From contig NZ_CP099222.1 in NCBI RefSeq assembly GCF_029717145.1, forward strand, positions 1,426,001 to 1,490,000: DNA of 64,000 nucleotides, written 5' to 3'. Of this stretch, positions 17,929 through 29,422 are shown in pieces. Position 1 is the stretch's first letter. Each line of letters opens with the position of its first letter. The translations under genes and the position numbers were made by a program. Below the pieces are notes generated by a model. The model was given only the letters and a program-made list of their open reading frames with translations, was not told where the DNA came from and did not search any database. The stretch comes from Citrobacter freundii (lineage in GTDB: Bacteria; Pseudomonadota; Gammaproteobacteria; Enterobacterales; Enterobacteriaceae).

Positions 17929-18737
17929 TGGATAATTTTGCCGATCTGTTTATGGTGTCTCCGCTGCTGTTGGGCGTTCTTTTTTTTGTGGCCATTCTGG
18001 CGGGATTTATTGATTCCCTGGCGGGTGGCGGCGGTTTACTCACCATTCCTGCGCTGATGGCCGCAGGCATGCCGCCAGCTCAGGCGCTGGCAACGAATAA
18101 ACTGCAAGCCTGCGGAGGGTCCATCTCCGCTTCGCTCTATTTTATCCGCCGTGGCGTGGTGAACCTGGCTGACCAGAAGCTTAATATCGCCATGACCTTC
18201 ATCGGCTCAATGAGCGGCGCGCTGCTGGTCCAGCATGTGCAGTCGGACATTTTGCGCCAGATCCTGCCGATTCTGGTTATCTGTATCGGTCTCTACTTTC
18301 TGTTAATGCCTAAGCTGGGTGAAGAAGACCGACAGCGTCGGCTGTACGGCCTGCCTTTTGCGCTGGTCGCCGGGGGCTGCGTCGGTTTTTACGATGGCTT
18401 TTTTGGCCCGGCAGCCGGATCGTTTTACGCGCTGGCCTTTGTCATGCTGTGCGGTTACAACCTGGCGAAATCCACGGCGCACGCCAAAGTCTTGAATGCC
18501 ACCTCGAATATCGGCGGGCTGCTGCTGTTCGCGCTGGGGGGCAAAGTGATTTGGGCCACCGGTTTTGTGATGCTCATCGGCCAATTTATTGGCGCACGAA
18601 TGGGGTCACGACTGGTCCTCAGCAAAGGACAAAAACTGATTCGGCCAATGATCGTCATTGTCTCCGCAGTGATGAGCGCCAAGCTACTTTATGATAATCA
18701 TGGACAGGAGATTCTCCACTGGCTGGGGATGAACTAA
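17928..18737 (+). CDS. yfcA: TSUP-family membrane protein YfcA
   Basis: A 269-residue inner-membrane protein of the TauE/SafE (TSUP, DUF81) family with about eight membrane segments. The family motif GFIDSLAGGGGLLTIPAL occurs near residue 25 and a second copy-like GFYDGFFGPAAGSFY near residue 145. TSUP members export or import sulfur-containing or organic anions; the substrate of YfcA is unknown. Both ends overlap neighbours by TAATG junctions (mepA before, epmC after), so it is translationally coupled. Confidence 0.94.
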   Translation: MDNFADLFMVSPLLLGVLFFVAILAGFIDSLAGGGGLLTIPALMAAGMPPAQALATNKLQACGGSISASLYFIRRGVVNLADQKLNIAMTFIGSMSGALLVQHVQSDILRQILPILVICIGLYFLLMPKLGEEDRQRRLYGLPFALVAGGCVGFYDGFFGPAAGSFYALAFVMLCGYNLAKSTAHAKVLNATSNIGGLLLFALGGKVIWATGFVMLIGQFIGARMGSRLVLSKGQKLIRPMIVIVSAVMSAKLLYDNHGQEILHWLGMN

Positions 18738-19285
18738 TGAATACGACCCATCACTATGAACAGTTAATTGATATTTTTAACGGCTGCTTTGCCGATGAAT
18801 TTAATACCCGTCTGATTAAAGGCGATGACGAACCGATCTACCTTCCTGCAGATACAGAATTGCCGTATCACCGGATCGTTTTTGCCCATGGCTACTACGC
18901 CAGTGCACTACATGAAATTTCACACTGGTGCATTGCCGGTAAAGCGCGCCGTGAACTGGTCGACTTTGGTTACTGGTACTGCCCAGACGGGCGTGACGCT
19001 AAAACACAATGTCAGTTTGAAGACGTGGAAGTGAAGCCCCAGGCATTTGACTGGCTGTTCTGCATGGCTGCGGGCTATCCGTTTAACGTTAGCTGCGACA
19101 ACCTGGAAGGGGACTTTGAACCGGATCGCGTGGTGTTCCAGCGTCGTGTTCATGCTCAGGTGATGGCGTATCTGGAAAACGGCATTCCTGAACGTCCGGC
19201 GCGTTTTATTCGTGCGTTACAGAATTATTATCACACGCCTGAACTTAAGGCGGAACAATTCCCGTGGCCCGAAGCGCTCAACTGA
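18737..19285 (+). CDS. epmC: Elongation factor P hydroxylase EpmC
   Basis: Hydroxylates the beta-lysylated Lys34 of elongation factor P, the last step after EpmA and EpmB. The 182-residue sequence has the metal-binding-like ALHEISHWCIAG (HExxH) motif near residue 60. Formerly YfcM. Start ATG overlaps the yfcA stop. The gene belongs to the aroC operon. Confidence 0.95.
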   Translation: MNTTHHYEQLIDIFNGCFADEFNTRLIKGDDEPIYLPADTELPYHRIVFAHGYYASALHEISHWCIAGKARRELVDFGYWYCPDGRDAKTQCQFEDVEVKPQAFDWLFCMAAGYPFNVSCDNLEGDFEPDRVVFQRRVHAQVMAYLENGIPERPARFIRALQNYYHTPELKAEQFPWPEALN

Positions 19286-19317
19286 AGCGGCTGCCACGTT
19301 TACAATGAGGAAATAAG

Positions 19318-19596
19318 ATGATCGCGGAGTTTGAATCACGCATTCTGGTACTAATCGACGATATGGTAGAACATGCCAGCGATGATGAGCTGTTTGCCAG
19401 TGGGTACTTGCGTGGACACTTGACGCTGGCTGTGGCAGAACTGGACGGCGGCGACGACCATTCCGCTGAGGCACTGTACGCCAATGTTACCAGCAGCCTG
19501 GAAAAAGCCATCAGCGCGGGCGAACTTTCGCCGCGTGACCAGTCGTTAGTAAAAGAGATGTGGGACACGTTGTTCCAGAAGGCGACACAACAATAA
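19318..19596 (+). CDS. yfcL: Small conserved protein YfcL
   Basis: A 92-residue acidic helical protein matching E. coli YfcL. No catalytic motif is visible and no function is established. It follows epmC by 32 bases with an AATGAGGAAATAAG ribosome site and is the last gene of the aroC run, converging on mnmC. Confidence 0.92.
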   Translation: MIAEFESRILVLIDDMVEHASDDELFASGYLRGHLTLAVAELDGGDDHSAEALYANVTSSLEKAISAGELSPRDQSLVKEMWDTLFQKATQQ

Positions 19597-19601
19597 TTGC
19601 C

Positions 19602-19641
19602 TTGCGGGCCGGATGCCGTTAACGACTCATGCGGCCCGCAA
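19602..19641. terminator. Palindrome between convergent yfcL and mnmC
   Basis: Perfect arms TTGCGGGCC (19602-19610) and GGCCCGCAA (19633-19641) with a 22-base centre, between converging stops. It could be a bidirectional terminator or a REP-related unit. Confidence 0.6.
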
Positions 19642-19649
19642 TGATGACC

Positions 19650-21653
19650 TCAGGATTTTACCGCTTTTCCCTTCACTAATTTTCTCACCCATAAACGGTT
19701 CGGATTTAACGCGGCAAGGGTTTCTGCATCCATTGGGATGGGTTCATGACTCATTTGCGCGGCCAGGATCTCTGCACACAGCGGGGCGGAACACAGTCCG
19801 CGCGAGCCCAGCGCGCCCAGCAAAAAGACGTCACGGTAAACCGGTGCGCGCGCGGCGGTCTCTTTGTGTTCTGACAGATTGGCGTACTGGCTGAGCGTTG
19901 CCTCATAGTCCGGCACATTGCCGACCATCGGTAAGTGATCGCGGGTGGCGCAGCGAACGCCACAGCGTGCCGATTGCCCACTGACATCCACCTCTTTTAC
20001 CCATGCGGCATGCGGGAAGCAGTCGAGTAAACGCTGGCGGTTTTGCTGCTGATCCTCCTCGCGATACGTTGTCTCTTCCTCACCACGACGATAGCTCGCA
20101 CCGATGCAATGATGCTGATTGGCCGGATTTTGCGGCGTGAGGTAGCCGTCGTAACACAACACCTGATGTAGGGCCGATAGTGCAGGCGTGGTGGGGATAT
20201 GGCTCACCTGACCGCCGACAGAATAAACCGGTAACGGTTGGGTCTGATCAAAGCGATTTATGCGATGACCATTCGCCAGCACCACTACCTCGTGTTCGAC
20301 GGTTTCGCCAGTCGCAAACTGAAGCTGCCAGCTGTTTTCCTGCTGTACAAGTGATGCCAGTGTATGTTGGTAATGGGTGCGTAATCCCAGCGTCGTGGCG
20401 TAATCCAGTACGGCGGCGGTGAGCTGCGCCGGACACAGCCATCCTCCGCCAGGATACTGAATCCCGCCGCAGTTGGTTGCGACGCCGGTTGTTTGCAGAA
20501 CCTGCTCAGCATCAACGGCCAGCGCGAGGTCGTCGGGTAAGGCAAGCGACAGCATCTGGGTGATTTTCTGTTGGCTTTTTTCATCCCAACCAAGTTGCGT
20601 TACGCCGCACCAGTCGTGGGCAAAATCCACCGGCAGGGCGTCATACAGACGTCGGGCAAAGGTAAATGCGGTGGGGAAAAAGAGATTAATGGCGGCGTCA
20701 TGTTTACTGAGTAAAGGGTAAAGTGCGCCCTGACGATTACCGGATGCGCCCTGCGCAGGCTTATCCTCAGCGCAATACAGCGTTACCTGCCAGCCACGAC
20801 GTAAGAGAGCCAGCGACAGCAGTGCGCTGGCAATACCGCCCCCGATAATAGCCGCTTCCCGTTTTTCCGTGCTGGCGCGTGAGAACCACGGTGCGGGTGA
20901 CGGGAACGTGAGGTGTTGTTCCATCACGCCGCACAGCATTTCACGTTTGCGCCCAAAGCCTTTGCATTTCTGCATTGTAAAACCGGCGTCCTGCAAGCCC
21001 CGCCGGACAAAACCTGCGGAGGTGAAGGTTGCCAGCGTGCCGCCCGGACGGGCCAGCCGGGCCATGGCGTTAAACAGCGTTGGCGTCCACATATCGGGAT
21101 TTTTTGCCGGCGCGAAACCGTCAAGGAACCAGGCGTCGACCTGCTGGTTCAGGGATTCATCCAACTTACTGGTGAGGTCGTTAATATCGCCGAACCACAA
21201 ATCCAGCGTAACCCGACCTTCATCCAACAGCAGTCGATGACAACCTGCTAACGGTAGCGGCCACTGAGCCTGTAATGGCTCAGCCCACGGAGCCAGTTCC
21301 GGCCAATGCTGATGGGCCAACTTCAGGTCGTCACGCGTCAGCGGAAATTTTTCAAAACTGATGAAATGTAATCTTTTCAGGGTAGCGTCAGGGTGCGCAG
21401 TGCGAAAAGTCGTAAATGCCTGCCAGAGGGTGAGGAAGTTTAGCCCAGTGCCAAAACCACTTTCCGCCACTATGAATAACTGGCGTGAATGGGTGGGAAA
21501 TCGGTCCGCGAGATGATTGCCGCCGAGAAAGACATAACGCGTCTCTTCCAGCCCGTTATCGTTAGAAAAATAGACATCGTCAAAATCTCGGGAAACAGGT
21601 GTACCCTCAGCGTTGAATTCGAGGTTGGCAGGTTGTATCGCGTATTGTTTCAC
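19650..21653 (-). CDS. mnmC: tRNA mnm5s2U biosynthesis bifunctional protein MnmC
   Basis: Completes the wobble-uridine modification of tRNA: the FAD-dependent C-terminal domain removes the carboxymethyl group and the SAM-dependent N-terminal domain methylates to mnm5s2U34. The methyltransferase domain (about 1-240) shows [11 protein letters not shown] and [15 protein letters not shown]; the oxidoreductase domain (about 265-667) shows [20 protein letters not shown] and [16 protein letters not shown]. The GTG at 21653 is preferred because it gives the E. coli-like start [12 protein letters not shown]; the open frame extends further to 21755 without support. Divergent from fabB. Confidence 0.95.
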   Translation of the reverse strand: MKQYAIQPANLEFNAEGTPVSRDFDDVYFSNDNGLEETRYVFLGGNHLADRFPTHSRQLFIVAESGFGTGLNFLTLWQAFTTFRTAHPDATLKRLHFISFEKFPLTRDDLKLAHQHWPELAPWAEPLQAQWPLPLAGCHRLLLDEGRVTLDLWFGDINDLTSKLDESLNQQVDAWFLDGFAPAKNPDMWTPTLFNAMARLARPGGTLATFTSAGFVRRGLQDAGFTMQKCKGFGRKREMLCGVMEQHLTFPSPAPWFSRASTEKREAAIIGGGIASALLSLALLRRGWQVTLYCAEDKPAQGASGNRQGALYPLLSKHDAAINLFFPTAFTFARRLYDALPVDFAHDWCGVTQLGWDEKSQQKITQMLSLALPDDLALAVDAEQVLQTTGVATNCGGIQYPGGGWLCPAQLTAAVLDYATTLGLRTHYQHTLASLVQQENSWQLQFATGETVEHEVVVLANGHRINRFDQTQPLPVYSVGGQVSHIPTTPALSALHQVLCYDGYLTPQNPANQHHCIGASYRRGEEETTYREEDQQQNRQRLLDCFPHAAWVKEVDVSGQSARCGVRCATRDHLPMVGNVPDYEATLSQYANLSEHKETAARAPVYRDVFLLGALGSRGLCSAPLCAEILAAQMSHEPIPMDAETLAALNPNRLWVRKLVKGKAVKS

Positions 21654-21728
21654 GTAAGTTACTCGTCTGGCTTGCTGTGTCTCGATCTTAACGATGAGTG
21701 CCTGAGTGCGCAAATTTCCACATAAAAT

Positions 21729-21745
21729 GGCTGATCGGACTTGTT
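21729..21745 (+). promoter_or_regulatory. FadR activator site of fabB
   Basis: GGCTGATCGGACTTGTT matches the FadR consensus AnCTGGTCCGACnTGTT at 13 or more positions. It lies 68-84 bp before the fabB ATG, just ahead of the FabR site, the arrangement known in E. coli where FadR activates fabB. Confidence 0.75.
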
Positions 21746-21746
21746 C

Positions 21747-21764
21747 GGCGTACAAGTGTACGCT
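21747..21764. promoter_or_regulatory. FabR operator of fabB
   Basis: GGCGTACAAGTGTACGCT is an almost perfect palindrome (AGCGTACA-type arms), the known FabR repressor box for unsaturated fatty acid genes fabA and fabB. It follows the FadR site by one base. Confidence 0.8.
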
Positions 21765-21812
21765 ATTGTGCCACTCGAAACTTTAAAATAGTGCGACTTA
21801 CAGAGGTATTGA

Positions 21813-23033
21813 ATGAAACGTGCAGTGATTACTGGCTTGGGCATCGTTTCCAGCATCGGTAATAACCAGCAGGAAGTCCTGGCATCTCTGCGTGAAGGAC
21901 GTTCAGGGATCACTTTCTCTCAGGAGCTGAAGGACTCCGGCATGCGTAGCCACGTTTGGGGCAACGTAAAACTGGATACCACTGGACTCATTGACCGTAA
22001 AGTTGTGCGCTTTATGAGCGACGCATCCATCTATGCATTCCTTTCTATGGAGCAGGCAGTGGCTGACGCCGGCCTCTCTGCAGAAGTTTACCAGAATAAC
22101 CCGCGCGTTGGCCTGATTGCAGGTTCCGGCGGCGGCTCCCCACGTTTTCAGGTGTTCGGCGCTGACGCAATGCGTAGCCCGCGTGGCCTGAAAGCGGTTG
22201 GCCCGTATGTGGTCACAAAAGCGATGGGCTCAGGTGTGTCTGCCTGCCTCGCAACCCCGTTTAAAATCCACGGTGTGAACTACTCCATCAGCTCCGCCTG
22301 TGCGACATCTTCGCACTGTATCGGTAATGCGGTTGAGCAGATTCAGTTGGGCAAACAGGATATCGTTTTTGCTGGCGGCGGCGAAGAGCTGTGCTGGGAA
22401 ATGGCCTGTGAGTTCGACGCCATGGGCGCACTGTCTACCAAATATAACGACTGCCCGGAAAAAGCATCCCGTACTTATGATGCGAACCGTGACGGTTTCG
22501 TTATCGCAGGCGGCGGCGGTATGGTTGTGGTTGAAGAGCTGGAACACGCTCTGGCACGTGGCGCGCATATCTATGCTGAAATCGTTGGCTACGGCGCAAC
22601 GTCCGATGGCGCAGACATGGTGGCTCCATCAGGTGAAGGCGCAGTGCGTTGCATGCAGATGGCGATGAACGGCGTAGATACGCCAATCGACTACCTGAAC
22701 TCCCACGGTACCTCTACTCCGGTAGGCGACGTGAAAGAACTGGGCGCTATCCGTGAAGTCTTCGGCGACAACAGCCCGGCGATCTCCGCAACCAAAGCGA
22801 TGACTGGTCACTCTCTGGGCGCGGCTGGCGTGCAGGAAGCTATCTACTCCCTGCTGATGCTGGAACACGGCTTTATCGCACCAAGCATCAACATCGAAGA
22901 GATGGACGAGCAGGCGGCGGGTCTGAACATCGTGACCGAACCGACTGAAAAAGCGCTGACGACCGTCATGTCCAACAGCTTCGGCTTTGGCGGCACGAAT
23001 GCCACGCTGGTTATGCGTAAGCTGAAAGCGTAA
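21813..23033 (+). CDS. fabB: 3-oxoacyl-ACP synthase I FabB
   Basis: Condensing enzyme for fatty acid elongation, essential for unsaturated chains. The 406 residues show the nucleophile Cys163 in [14 protein letters not shown], the [11 protein letters not shown] histidine motif near residue 298 and [12 protein letters not shown] with the second histidine. Expression should be tuned by FadR (activator) and FabR (repressor), whose sites lie upstream. Monocistronic, with a strong terminator after it. Confidence 0.98.
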   Translation: MKRAVITGLGIVSSIGNNQQEVLASLREGRSGITFSQELKDSGMRSHVWGNVKLDTTGLIDRKVVRFMSDASIYAFLSMEQAVADAGLSAEVYQNNPRVGLIAGSGGGSPRFQVFGADAMRSPRGLKAVGPYVVTKAMGSGVSACLATPFKIHGVNYSISSACATSSHCIGNAVEQIQLGKQDIVFAGGGEELCWEMACEFDAMGALSTKYNDCPEKASRTYDANRDGFVIAGGGGMVVVEELEHALARGAHIYAEIVGYGATSDGADMVAPSGEGAVRCMQMAMNGVDTPIDYLNSHGTSTPVGDVKELGAIREVFGDNSPAISATKAMTGHSLGAAGVQEAIYSLLMLEHGFIAPSINIEEMDEQAAGLNIVTEPTEKALTTVMSNSFGFGGTNATLVMRKLKA

Positions 23034-23079
23034 GAGATCAGAACAGGCCGGATTTGTTATCCGGTCCATGCTATACAGT

Positions 23080-23107
23080 AAGGGGAGCCGCCTGGCTCCC
23101 CTTTTTT
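23080..23107 (+). terminator. Terminator after fabB
   Basis: Stem AGGGGAGCC (23081-23089) / GGCTCCCCT (23094-23102), loop GCCT, followed by six T residues. A short REP-like CCGGATTTGTTATCCGG lies just before it. Confidence 0.9.
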
Positions 23108-23269
23108 ATATCGTTGACAATTAATCTGGTTTACAGGCAGACTCCAGGTTCAACATTATCCTCATGATAATGCGTAAGCGTTTAACGTTATCCAACGCAC
23201 CTTAATCCTGATCGTCAGGTAGAGGGGGCGTGGGCATTCCTCGCCTTACTCTGCATTCTGGAGTAACGC

Positions 23270-24448
23270 ATGACAGCAGTAACCCAACAAGAAAAAACAC
23301 CGTCGGCGAATGTGTCGCTGTTTCGTATCGCTTTTGCCGTTTTCCTGACCTATATGACGGTCGGGCTACCTTTACCCGTCATCCCACTGTTTGTGCACCA
23401 GGAGCTAGGCTATGGCAACACCATGGTCGGCATTGCCGTGGGCATCCAGTTTCTGGCAACGGTCTTAACACGTGGCTACGCCGGGCGCTTAGCCGATCAA
23501 TACGGTGCCAAACGTTCGGCGCTGCAGGGGATGTTGGCCTGTGCACTGGCGGGAGTCGCGTGGCTATTAGCGGCACTTTTACCTGTTTCCGTTCCAGTAA
23601 AGTTTGCGTTGTTGATTGTCGGACGTCTGATCCTCGGCTTTGGCGAAAGTCAGTTGTTGACCGGCACCCTGACCTGGGGATTGGGGCTGGTTGGGCCAAC
23701 GCGTTCCGGCAAGGTGATGTCGTGGAATGGGATGGCGATTTACGGCGCCCTGGCGGCCGGTGCGCCGTTGGGTCTGCTGATCCACAGCCATTTTGGCTTT
23801 GCAGCGCTGGCGGCGACCACCATGGCATTGCCGCTGCTGGCATGGGCATTCAACGGCACCGTGCGTAAAGTGCCCGCCCATGCGGGGGAACGTCCTTCGC
23901 TATGGAGCGTGGTTGGGCTTATCTGGAAACCGGGGCTGGGGTTAGCGCTGCAGGGCGTGGGGTTCGCGGTGATCGGCACGTTTATTTCGCTCTATTTTGT
24001 CAGCAACGGCTGGACGATGGCAGGTTTTACCCTGACCGCGTTCGGCGGTGCGTTTGTGCTCATGCGCATTCTATTTGGCTGGATGCCGGATCGGTTTGGC
24101 GGCGTGAAGGTGGCGGTGGTTTCTTTGTTGGTTGAAACCGTGGGGCTGCTGCTGCTCTGGCAGGCGCCAACAGCCTGGATTGCGCTGCTGGGTGCAGCAT
24201 TAACCGGGGCCGGATGCTCGCTGATCTTCCCGGCGCTGGGCGTGGAGGTGGTGAAGCGCGTTCCTGCACAGGTACGCGGTACTGCACTCGGTGGTTACGC
24301 CGCATTTCAGGATATCTCCTACGGCGTAAGCGGTCCTGTCGCGGGCGTTCTGGCCACCGCGTACGGCTATTCCTCGGTATTCCTTGCCGGGGCGATTTCC
24401 GCGGTGGTGGGGATTGTTGTGACGCTGCTGACGTTGCGCAAAAGCTAA
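23270..24448 (+). CDS. yfcJ: Major facilitator superfamily transporter YfcJ
   Basis: A 392-residue inner-membrane protein with twelve predicted helices and the MFS loop motif [19 protein letters not shown] between helices 2 and 3. Homologous to E. coli YfcJ (an arabinose-efflux-like member); the physiological substrate is not established. The ATG at 23270 follows TCTGGAGTAACGC. Its TAA stop overlaps the flk stop on the other strand by a few bases. Confidence 0.93.
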   Translation: MTAVTQQEKTPSANVSLFRIAFAVFLTYMTVGLPLPVIPLFVHQELGYGNTMVGIAVGIQFLATVLTRGYAGRLADQYGAKRSALQGMLACALAGVAWLLAALLPVSVPVKFALLIVGRLILGFGESQLLTGTLTWGLGLVGPTRSGKVMSWNGMAIYGALAAGAPLGLLIHSHFGFAALAATTMALPLLAWAFNGTVRKVPAHAGERPSLWSVVGLIWKPGLGLALQGVGFAVIGTFISLYFVSNGWTMAGFTLTAFGGAFVLMRILFGWMPDRFGGVKVAVVSLLVETVGLLLLWQAPTAWIALLGAALTGAGCSLIFPALGVEVVKRVPAQVRGTALGGYAAFQDISYGVSGPVAGVLATAYGYSSVFLAGAISAVVGIVVTLLTLRKS

Positions 24449-25455
24449 ACGACGAGCCAGAATATAGCTAACACAACCAGTAGCGCCGCAAATAGCAGTC
24501 CCGGTCGCGCCGACAGTGATTTAACTGTTTCAATCACTGGCGTGAATGGGCTGTAAATCGGCTGGAGGTGGCGCGGATCGCTTAATTCTTGCTCCCGGTC
24601 ACGCTCAACGCGGCGCAGGAAGATTTGGTTGAGCAAATCCTGTATCTGCACGGTGGTCAGAATCGTTTGCGGTTGGATCTGATACGTTTGCTGCGCGTAG
24701 TCCTTGATGGCCACAAGTTCATTTGGCTCTAACGGCTGCTTGAGCACCGCCTGCAACGTTTGCAACGTCGGGGCATTTTGCAGGCTCAGCGTCTGGCGCG
24801 CCTGTAGCCAGGTAACCAGGTGCGTAAACTGTTTTGCCGGGATCAGCTCACCGCTTTTTACCCCAGACAGTTCCAGCATCGACTGCCAGATCAGCTTGCC
24901 GGATTCTCCTGTAGCGGCCGCTACTTTTGTAACCAGTTGATTCAGCGTGTTGTGCTCGGCGGGTAGCAGAGGGCGAGCGGTTGCCGGGCGTTGCTGCGGC
25001 TGCGGAATAGAAAGCTGCCCCTGCTGCAATAGCGTCAGCACATTTTTCAACTGATCGGGCGTGAGTTGACTGAGTGCCGTTTGTCCGTACTGTTGACGGA
25101 TAAAATCGCTCACTGCCTGACGATTATTCCCCTGACTCAGCAGTTCCGTAAGCTGCGCCAGCACCTGACGATTGACATGCTTTTGTTGAGCAACCCCAAG
25201 TCGTTGGGTCAGGTTTTGTTCTGCAGCAGGAAAGTGACGTGACTGTAACGGCGTATCACTTTTGACGCCCAGATCGTGCTTCATTCCGGCCCACACCTCA
25301 GCGCTCTGCTGTTGGGTAAGTGAAATCAGACGGGTAATCAGTCGTTCCAGCACGGTACGTTGTTGCGTGGATAACGGTTGTTCACCCGCAACGGAAGGGG
25401 CGTTTTGGCCTTCACCGGGAGGGCGCGCGGGCGTACCTGAAATGGGCTGCATCAT
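24445..25455 (-). CDS. flk: Flagellar regulator Flk
   Basis: A protein of about 335 residues, anchored at the inner membrane by a single C-terminal helix ([17 protein letters not shown]) with a proline- and glutamine-rich cytoplasmic body. In Salmonella Flk (RflH) senses flagellar P- and L-ring assembly and prevents premature FlgM/hook protein secretion. The repeated segment pattern [20 protein letters not shown] and LWAGM-like helices match the family. The start is ATG at 25455 or 25452; both follow GGAACAGAG. It is divergent from pdxB. Confidence 0.92.
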   Translation of the reverse strand: MMQPISGTPARPPGEGQNAPSVAGEQPLSTQQRTVLERLITRLISLTQQQSAEVWAGMKHDLGVKSDTPLQSRHFPAAEQNLTQRLGVAQQKHVNRQVLAQLTELLSQGNNRQAVSDFIRQQYGQTALSQLTPDQLKNVLTLLQQGQLSIPQPQQRPATARPLLPAEHNTLNQLVTKVAAATGESGKLIWQSMLELSGVKSGELIPAKQFTHLVTWLQARQTLSLQNAPTLQTLQAVLKQPLEPNELVAIKDYAQQTYQIQPQTILTTVQIQDLLNQIFLRRVERDREQELSDPRHLQPIYSPFTPVIETVKSLSARPGLLFAALLVVLAIFWLVV

Positions 25456-25560
25456 CTCTGTTCCTTAAAACTGTGCTAGCCAGGTCTCGCAGTATGCCTG
25501 GCGGCGAGATTATGGCACACTTGCCCGGTTAACTCTCGTTCTCAAACAGGTGCGAAAGAC

Positions 25561-26697
25561 GTGAAAATCCTCGTTGATGAAAATATGCCCTATGCCCGCG
25601 AACTGTTCAGTCGTTTGGGGGAGGTAAAAGCGGTTCCCGGTCGTCCGATTCCCGTCGCAGAACTGGATGATGCGGACGCCTTAATGGTGCGCTCGGTGAC
25701 GAAGGTCAATGAAGCACTGCTTGGCGGAAAACCGGTTAAGTTTGTCGGGACGGCAACTGCGGGCACTGACCATGTGGATGAAGCCTGGCTTGCACAGTCT
25801 GAGATTGGCTTCTCCGCCGCGCCCGGTTGCAATGCGATTGCGGTTGTCGAGTATGTCTTTTCAGCACTGCTGATGCTGGCGGAGCGCGATGGTTTTGCGT
25901 TAGCCGATCGCACCGTGGGTATTGTTGGTGTCGGCAATGTGGGTGCGCGTTTGCAGGCGCGACTGGAAGCATTAGGGATCCGCACGTTACTTTGCGATCC
26001 GCCGCGTGCTGACCGGGGAGACGAGGGCGATTTCCGATCGCTGAACGAACTGGTTGAGCACGCCGATGTACTGACTTTCCATACGCCGCTGTTTAAAGAC
26101 GGTCCGTACAAGACCCTGCATTTGGCTGATGAAGCACTAATTGGCCGACTGAAGCCGGGCACCATCCTGATTAACGCCTGCCGTGGGCCGGTCATCGACA
26201 ATACCGCGTTGCTGTCCCGCCTTAATGCCGGGCAACATCTGAGCGTGGTGTTGGATGTCTGGGAGGGCGAGCCGGACCTGAATGTCGCGTTGCTCGAGAA
26301 AGCGGATATCGGTACGGCGCATATTGCAGGATACACCCTTGAAGGGAAGGCTCGGGGAACCACGCAGGTCTTTGAGGCCTATAGCAAGTTTATTGGCCGC
26401 GAACAGCACGTTGCACTGAGCACCCTGTTACCTGCCCCGGAATTTGGACGCATCACGTTGCATGGCCCGTTGGATCAGCCAACGCTGAAAAGGCTGGTGC
26501 ATTTAGTGTATGATGTGCGCCGCGACGATGCGCCGCTGCGTAAAGTCGCTGGAATTCCGGGTGAGTTTGATAAACTGCGTAAAAATTACCTTGAGCGCCG
26601 TGAATGGTCGTCTTTGTACGTCATGTGTGACGACGCCGCTGCCGCTACCTTGTTGTGTAAGCTGGGTTTTAACGCCGTTCATCACCCGGCACATTAA
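25561..26697 (+). CDS. pdxB: Erythronate-4-phosphate dehydrogenase PdxB
   Basis: Second step of pyridoxal phosphate synthesis: oxidises 4-phospho-D-erythronate. The 378 residues are a D-2-hydroxyacid dehydrogenase: NAD site [18 protein letters not shown] near residue 118, ACRGPVIDN with the catalytic arginine and [16 protein letters not shown] with the catalytic histidine; the C-terminal 90 residues are the PdxB-specific dimerisation domain. Translation begins at GTG 25561. It leads the pdxB-usg-truA-dedA run. Confidence 0.97.
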   Translation: MKILVDENMPYARELFSRLGEVKAVPGRPIPVAELDDADALMVRSVTKVNEALLGGKPVKFVGTATAGTDHVDEAWLAQSEIGFSAAPGCNAIAVVEYVFSALLMLAERDGFALADRTVGIVGVGNVGARLQARLEALGIRTLLCDPPRADRGDEGDFRSLNELVEHADVLTFHTPLFKDGPYKTLHLADEALIGRLKPGTILINACRGPVIDNTALLSRLNAGQHLSVVLDVWEGEPDLNVALLEKADIGTAHIAGYTLEGKARGTTQVFEAYSKFIGREQHVALSTLLPAPEFGRITLHGPLDQPTLKRLVHLVYDVRRDDAPLRKVAGIPGEFDKLRKNYLERREWSSLYVMCDDAAAATLLCKLGFNAVHHPAH

Positions 26698-26764
26698 TGT
26701 CTTCTTAATGCTCCCTGTCGAATAATACGACAGGGACGCTTACGTATTTCTGGAGTAAATCACC

Positions 26765-27778
26765 ATGTCTGAAGGCTGGAATATTGCCATTCTGGGCGCA
26801 ACGGGCGCCGTAGGCGAAGCCCTGCTCGACACGCTGGCGGAACGCCAGTTCCCGGTCGGTGAGATCTATGCGCTGGCTCGTAATGAAAGCGCGGGTGAGC
26901 ACCTGCGTTTTAACGGTAAATCAATCATTGTCCAGGACGTTGCTGACTTTGACTGGACTCAAGCGCAACTGGCCTTTTTTGTTGCGGGCGTGGAAGCCAC
27001 CGCAGCATGGGTAGAAGAAGCCACCAATGCGGGTTGCCTGGTGATTGACAGCAGCGGTTTGTTTGCGCTTGAGCCGGACGTCCCGCTGGTGGTACCGGAC
27101 GTGAACCCGTTCGTACTGGCAGATTACCGCAACCGCAACGTGATTGCGGTCCCTGGCAGCCTGACCAGCCAACTGTTGTCTGCATTGAAACCGTTGATTG
27201 ACGACGGTGGCCTTTCGCGTATTACGGTGACCAATATTATCTCAGCTTCCGCTCATGGCAAAAAAGCGGTAGATGCGCTGGCCGGGCAAAGTGCGAAACT
27301 GCTCAACGGTATTCCGATTGATGACGACGATTTCTTTGGCCGTCAACTGGCGTTCAACATGCTGCCGTTGCTGCCAGACCGCGAAGGCAGTGTGCGTGAA
27401 GAGCGTCGTATCGTTGATGAAGTGCGTAAAATCATGCAGGACGAGGGGCTGATGATCTCCGCCAGCATCGTACAGTCGCCGGTGTTCTACGGTCATGCGC
27501 AAATGGTGAGCTTTGAAGCATTACGTCCGCTGGCAGCAGAAGAAGCGCGCGATGCGTTTGAGCGCGGTGAGGACATTGTGCTGTCGGAAGCGACCGATTT
27601 CCCAACCCAGGTCAGCGATGCGTCGGGTAGCCCACATCTTTCGGTAGGCTGCGTGCACAATGATTACGGTATGCCAGAACAGGTACAGTTTTGGTCTGTA
27701 GCAGACAACGTACGCTTTGGCGGCGCGTTGATGGCGGTGAAAATCGCTGAAAAACTGGTGCAGGAGTATATGTACTAA
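26765..27778 (+). CDS. usg: Aspartate-semialdehyde dehydrogenase-like protein Usg
   Basis: A 337-residue relative of aspartate-semialdehyde dehydrogenase. The N-terminal nucleotide-binding motif [16 protein letters not shown] is intact. At the place where true enzymes have the active-site cysteine (NPNCTT-like), this protein reads [14 protein letters not shown] and has no cysteine, so it is probably not a dehydrogenase; the same is true of E. coli Usg as remembered. Its function is unknown. Its stop overlaps the truA start as TAATG, so it may serve mainly as a translational leader for truA (inference). Confidence 0.93.
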   Translation: MSEGWNIAILGATGAVGEALLDTLAERQFPVGEIYALARNESAGEHLRFNGKSIIVQDVADFDWTQAQLAFFVAGVEATAAWVEEATNAGCLVIDSSGLFALEPDVPLVVPDVNPFVLADYRNRNVIAVPGSLTSQLLSALKPLIDDGGLSRITVTNIISASAHGKKAVDALAGQSAKLLNGIPIDDDDFFGRQLAFNMLPLLPDREGSVREERRIVDEVRKIMQDEGLMISASIVQSPVFYGHAQMVSFEALRPLAAEEARDAFERGEDIVLSEATDFPTQVSDASGSPHLSVGCVHNDYGMPEQVQFWSVADNVRFGGALMAVKIAEKLVQEYMY

Positions 27779-28590
27779 TGTCTGACCTGCAACAGCTGCC
27801 CGTCCATAAAATTGCGCTGGGTATTGAGTATGATGGCAGCAAATATTATGGCTGGCAGCGCCAGAACGAAGTTCGCAGCGTTCAGGAAAAGCTGGAAAAA
27901 GCACTTTCGCAGGTCGCCAATGAACGCATCACGGTATTTTGTGCCGGGCGTACCGATGCTGGCGTTCATGGTACGGGCCAGGTGGTGCATTTTGAGACCA
28001 CCGCGCAACGTAAAGATGCGGCATGGACGCTGGGGGTAAATGCGAATTTACCTGGTGACATTGCCGTGCGTTGGGTGAAAGCTGTACCGGATGATTTTCA
28101 TGCGCGGTTTAGCGCCACGGCGCGCCGCTACCGTTATATCATCTACAATCATCGGTTGCGCCCAGCTGTTCTGGGTAAAGGCGTGACGCATTACTATGAG
28201 CCGCTGGATGCTGAACGTATGCATCGCGCGGCCCAATGCCTGATTGGGGAGAATGATTTCACCTCGTTTCGGGCAGTGCAGTGCCAGTCGCGCACACCGT
28301 GGCGTAACGTGATGCACATTAACGTGACGCGTCATGGTCCTTATGTGGTGGTAGATATTAAAGCGAATGCCTTTGTACATCATATGGTCAGGAATATTGT
28401 TGGCAGCCTGATGGAAGTAGGTGCCCACAACCAGCCGGAGAGCTGGATAGCAGAACTGTTAGCGGCGAAGGACAGAACGCTGGCAGCGGCAACGGCGAAA
28501 GCGGAAGGTTTGTATCTGGTGGCGGTAGATTACCCCGACCGGTTTGACCTGCCAAAACCGCCGATGGGCCCGCTATTTCTGGCGGACTAA
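27778..28590 (+). CDS. truA: tRNA pseudouridine(38-40) synthase TruA
   Basis: Converts uridines 38-40 of the tRNA anticodon arm to pseudouridine. The 270-residue protein has the catalytic aspartate in [14 protein letters not shown] near residue 60, the universal motif of the family, plus [12 protein letters not shown] at the start and [12 protein letters not shown] later. It overlaps usg and precedes dedA by 23 bases. Confidence 0.97.
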   Translation: MSDLQQLPVHKIALGIEYDGSKYYGWQRQNEVRSVQEKLEKALSQVANERITVFCAGRTDAGVHGTGQVVHFETTAQRKDAAWTLGVNANLPGDIAVRWVKAVPDDFHARFSATARRYRYIIYNHRLRPAVLGKGVTHYYEPLDAERMHRAAQCLIGENDFTSFRAVQCQSRTPWRNVMHINVTRHGPYVVVDIKANAFVHHMVRNIVGSLMEVGAHNQPESWIAELLAAKDRTLAAATAKAEGLYLVAVDYPDRFDLPKPPMGPLFLAD

Positions 28591-28613
28591 TTTGAGTCGT
28601 ATAAAGGCATACT

Positions 28614-29273
28614 ATGGAACTGATTTACTTTCTTATTGATTTTATCCTGCACATTGATGTGCACCTGGCGGAGTTGGTCGCAGAATACGGTGTCTGGGTA
28701 TATGCCATTCTGTTTCTGATCCTGTTCTGTGAAACCGGACTGGTGGTTACGCCGTTCCTGCCGGGAGATTCGCTGCTGTTTGTCGCAGGCGCGCTTTCTG
28801 CATTGCCCACTAATGATTTAAATGTCCATCTGATGGTGGCGTTAATGATCGTAGCGGCAATCGTGGGCGATGCGGTGAACTACACTATCGGTCGGGTGTT
28901 CGGCGAAAGGCTGTTCAGCAATCCGAACTCGAAAATTTTCCGTCGCAGCTATCTGGATAAAACCCACGCGTTCTATGAGCGTCATGGCGGTAAAACCATT
29001 ATTCTGGCGCGTTTTGTCCCTATCGTACGCACATTTGCACCGTTTGTTGCCGGTATGGGACACATGTCCTACCGTCATTTTGCACTGTTTAACGTAGCGG
29101 GCGCGCTGCTGTGGGTATTACTGTTCACCTACGCAGGCTATCTGTTTGGCGATCTGCCGGTGGTGCAGGAAAACCTGAAATTATTGATTGTGGCGATTAT
29201 CGTCCTCTCCGTATTGCCTGGTGTTATCGAAGTGATTCGTCACAAACGCGCAGCATCAAGGGCGCAAAAATAG
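28614..29273 (+). CDS. dedA: DedA-family membrane protein
   Basis: A 219-residue inner-membrane protein of the DedA/VTT family. The signature [19 protein letters not shown] near residue 40 and the arginine-containing [17 protein letters not shown] near residue 135 are conserved. The family works in lipid carrier recycling and membrane homeostasis (undecaprenyl phosphate or phospholipid scrambling). It lies in the pdxB-truA run, upstream of accD. Confidence 0.94.
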   Translation: MELIYFLIDFILHIDVHLAELVAEYGVWVYAILFLILFCETGLVVTPFLPGDSLLFVAGALSALPTNDLNVHLMVALMIVAAIVGDAVNYTIGRVFGERLFSNPNSKIFRRSYLDKTHAFYERHGGKTIILARFVPIVRTFAPFVAGMGHMSYRHFALFNVAGALLWVLLFTYAGYLFGDLPVVQENLKLLIVAIIVLSVLPGVIEVIRHKRAASRAQK

Positions 29274-29422
29274 AAAGTAACTCAGCGGTTCGACCACTTT
29301 TTTGTCCAAAGTTTCGGGCTGTTATGTTTTAATGTGCAACATTCATGGTCTGTTGGGGGCAAAAATGGCATTATGCGCCCCTTATAACAAAGCTGACTAA
29401 GGTTCAGGCAGAAAGGTCACCA

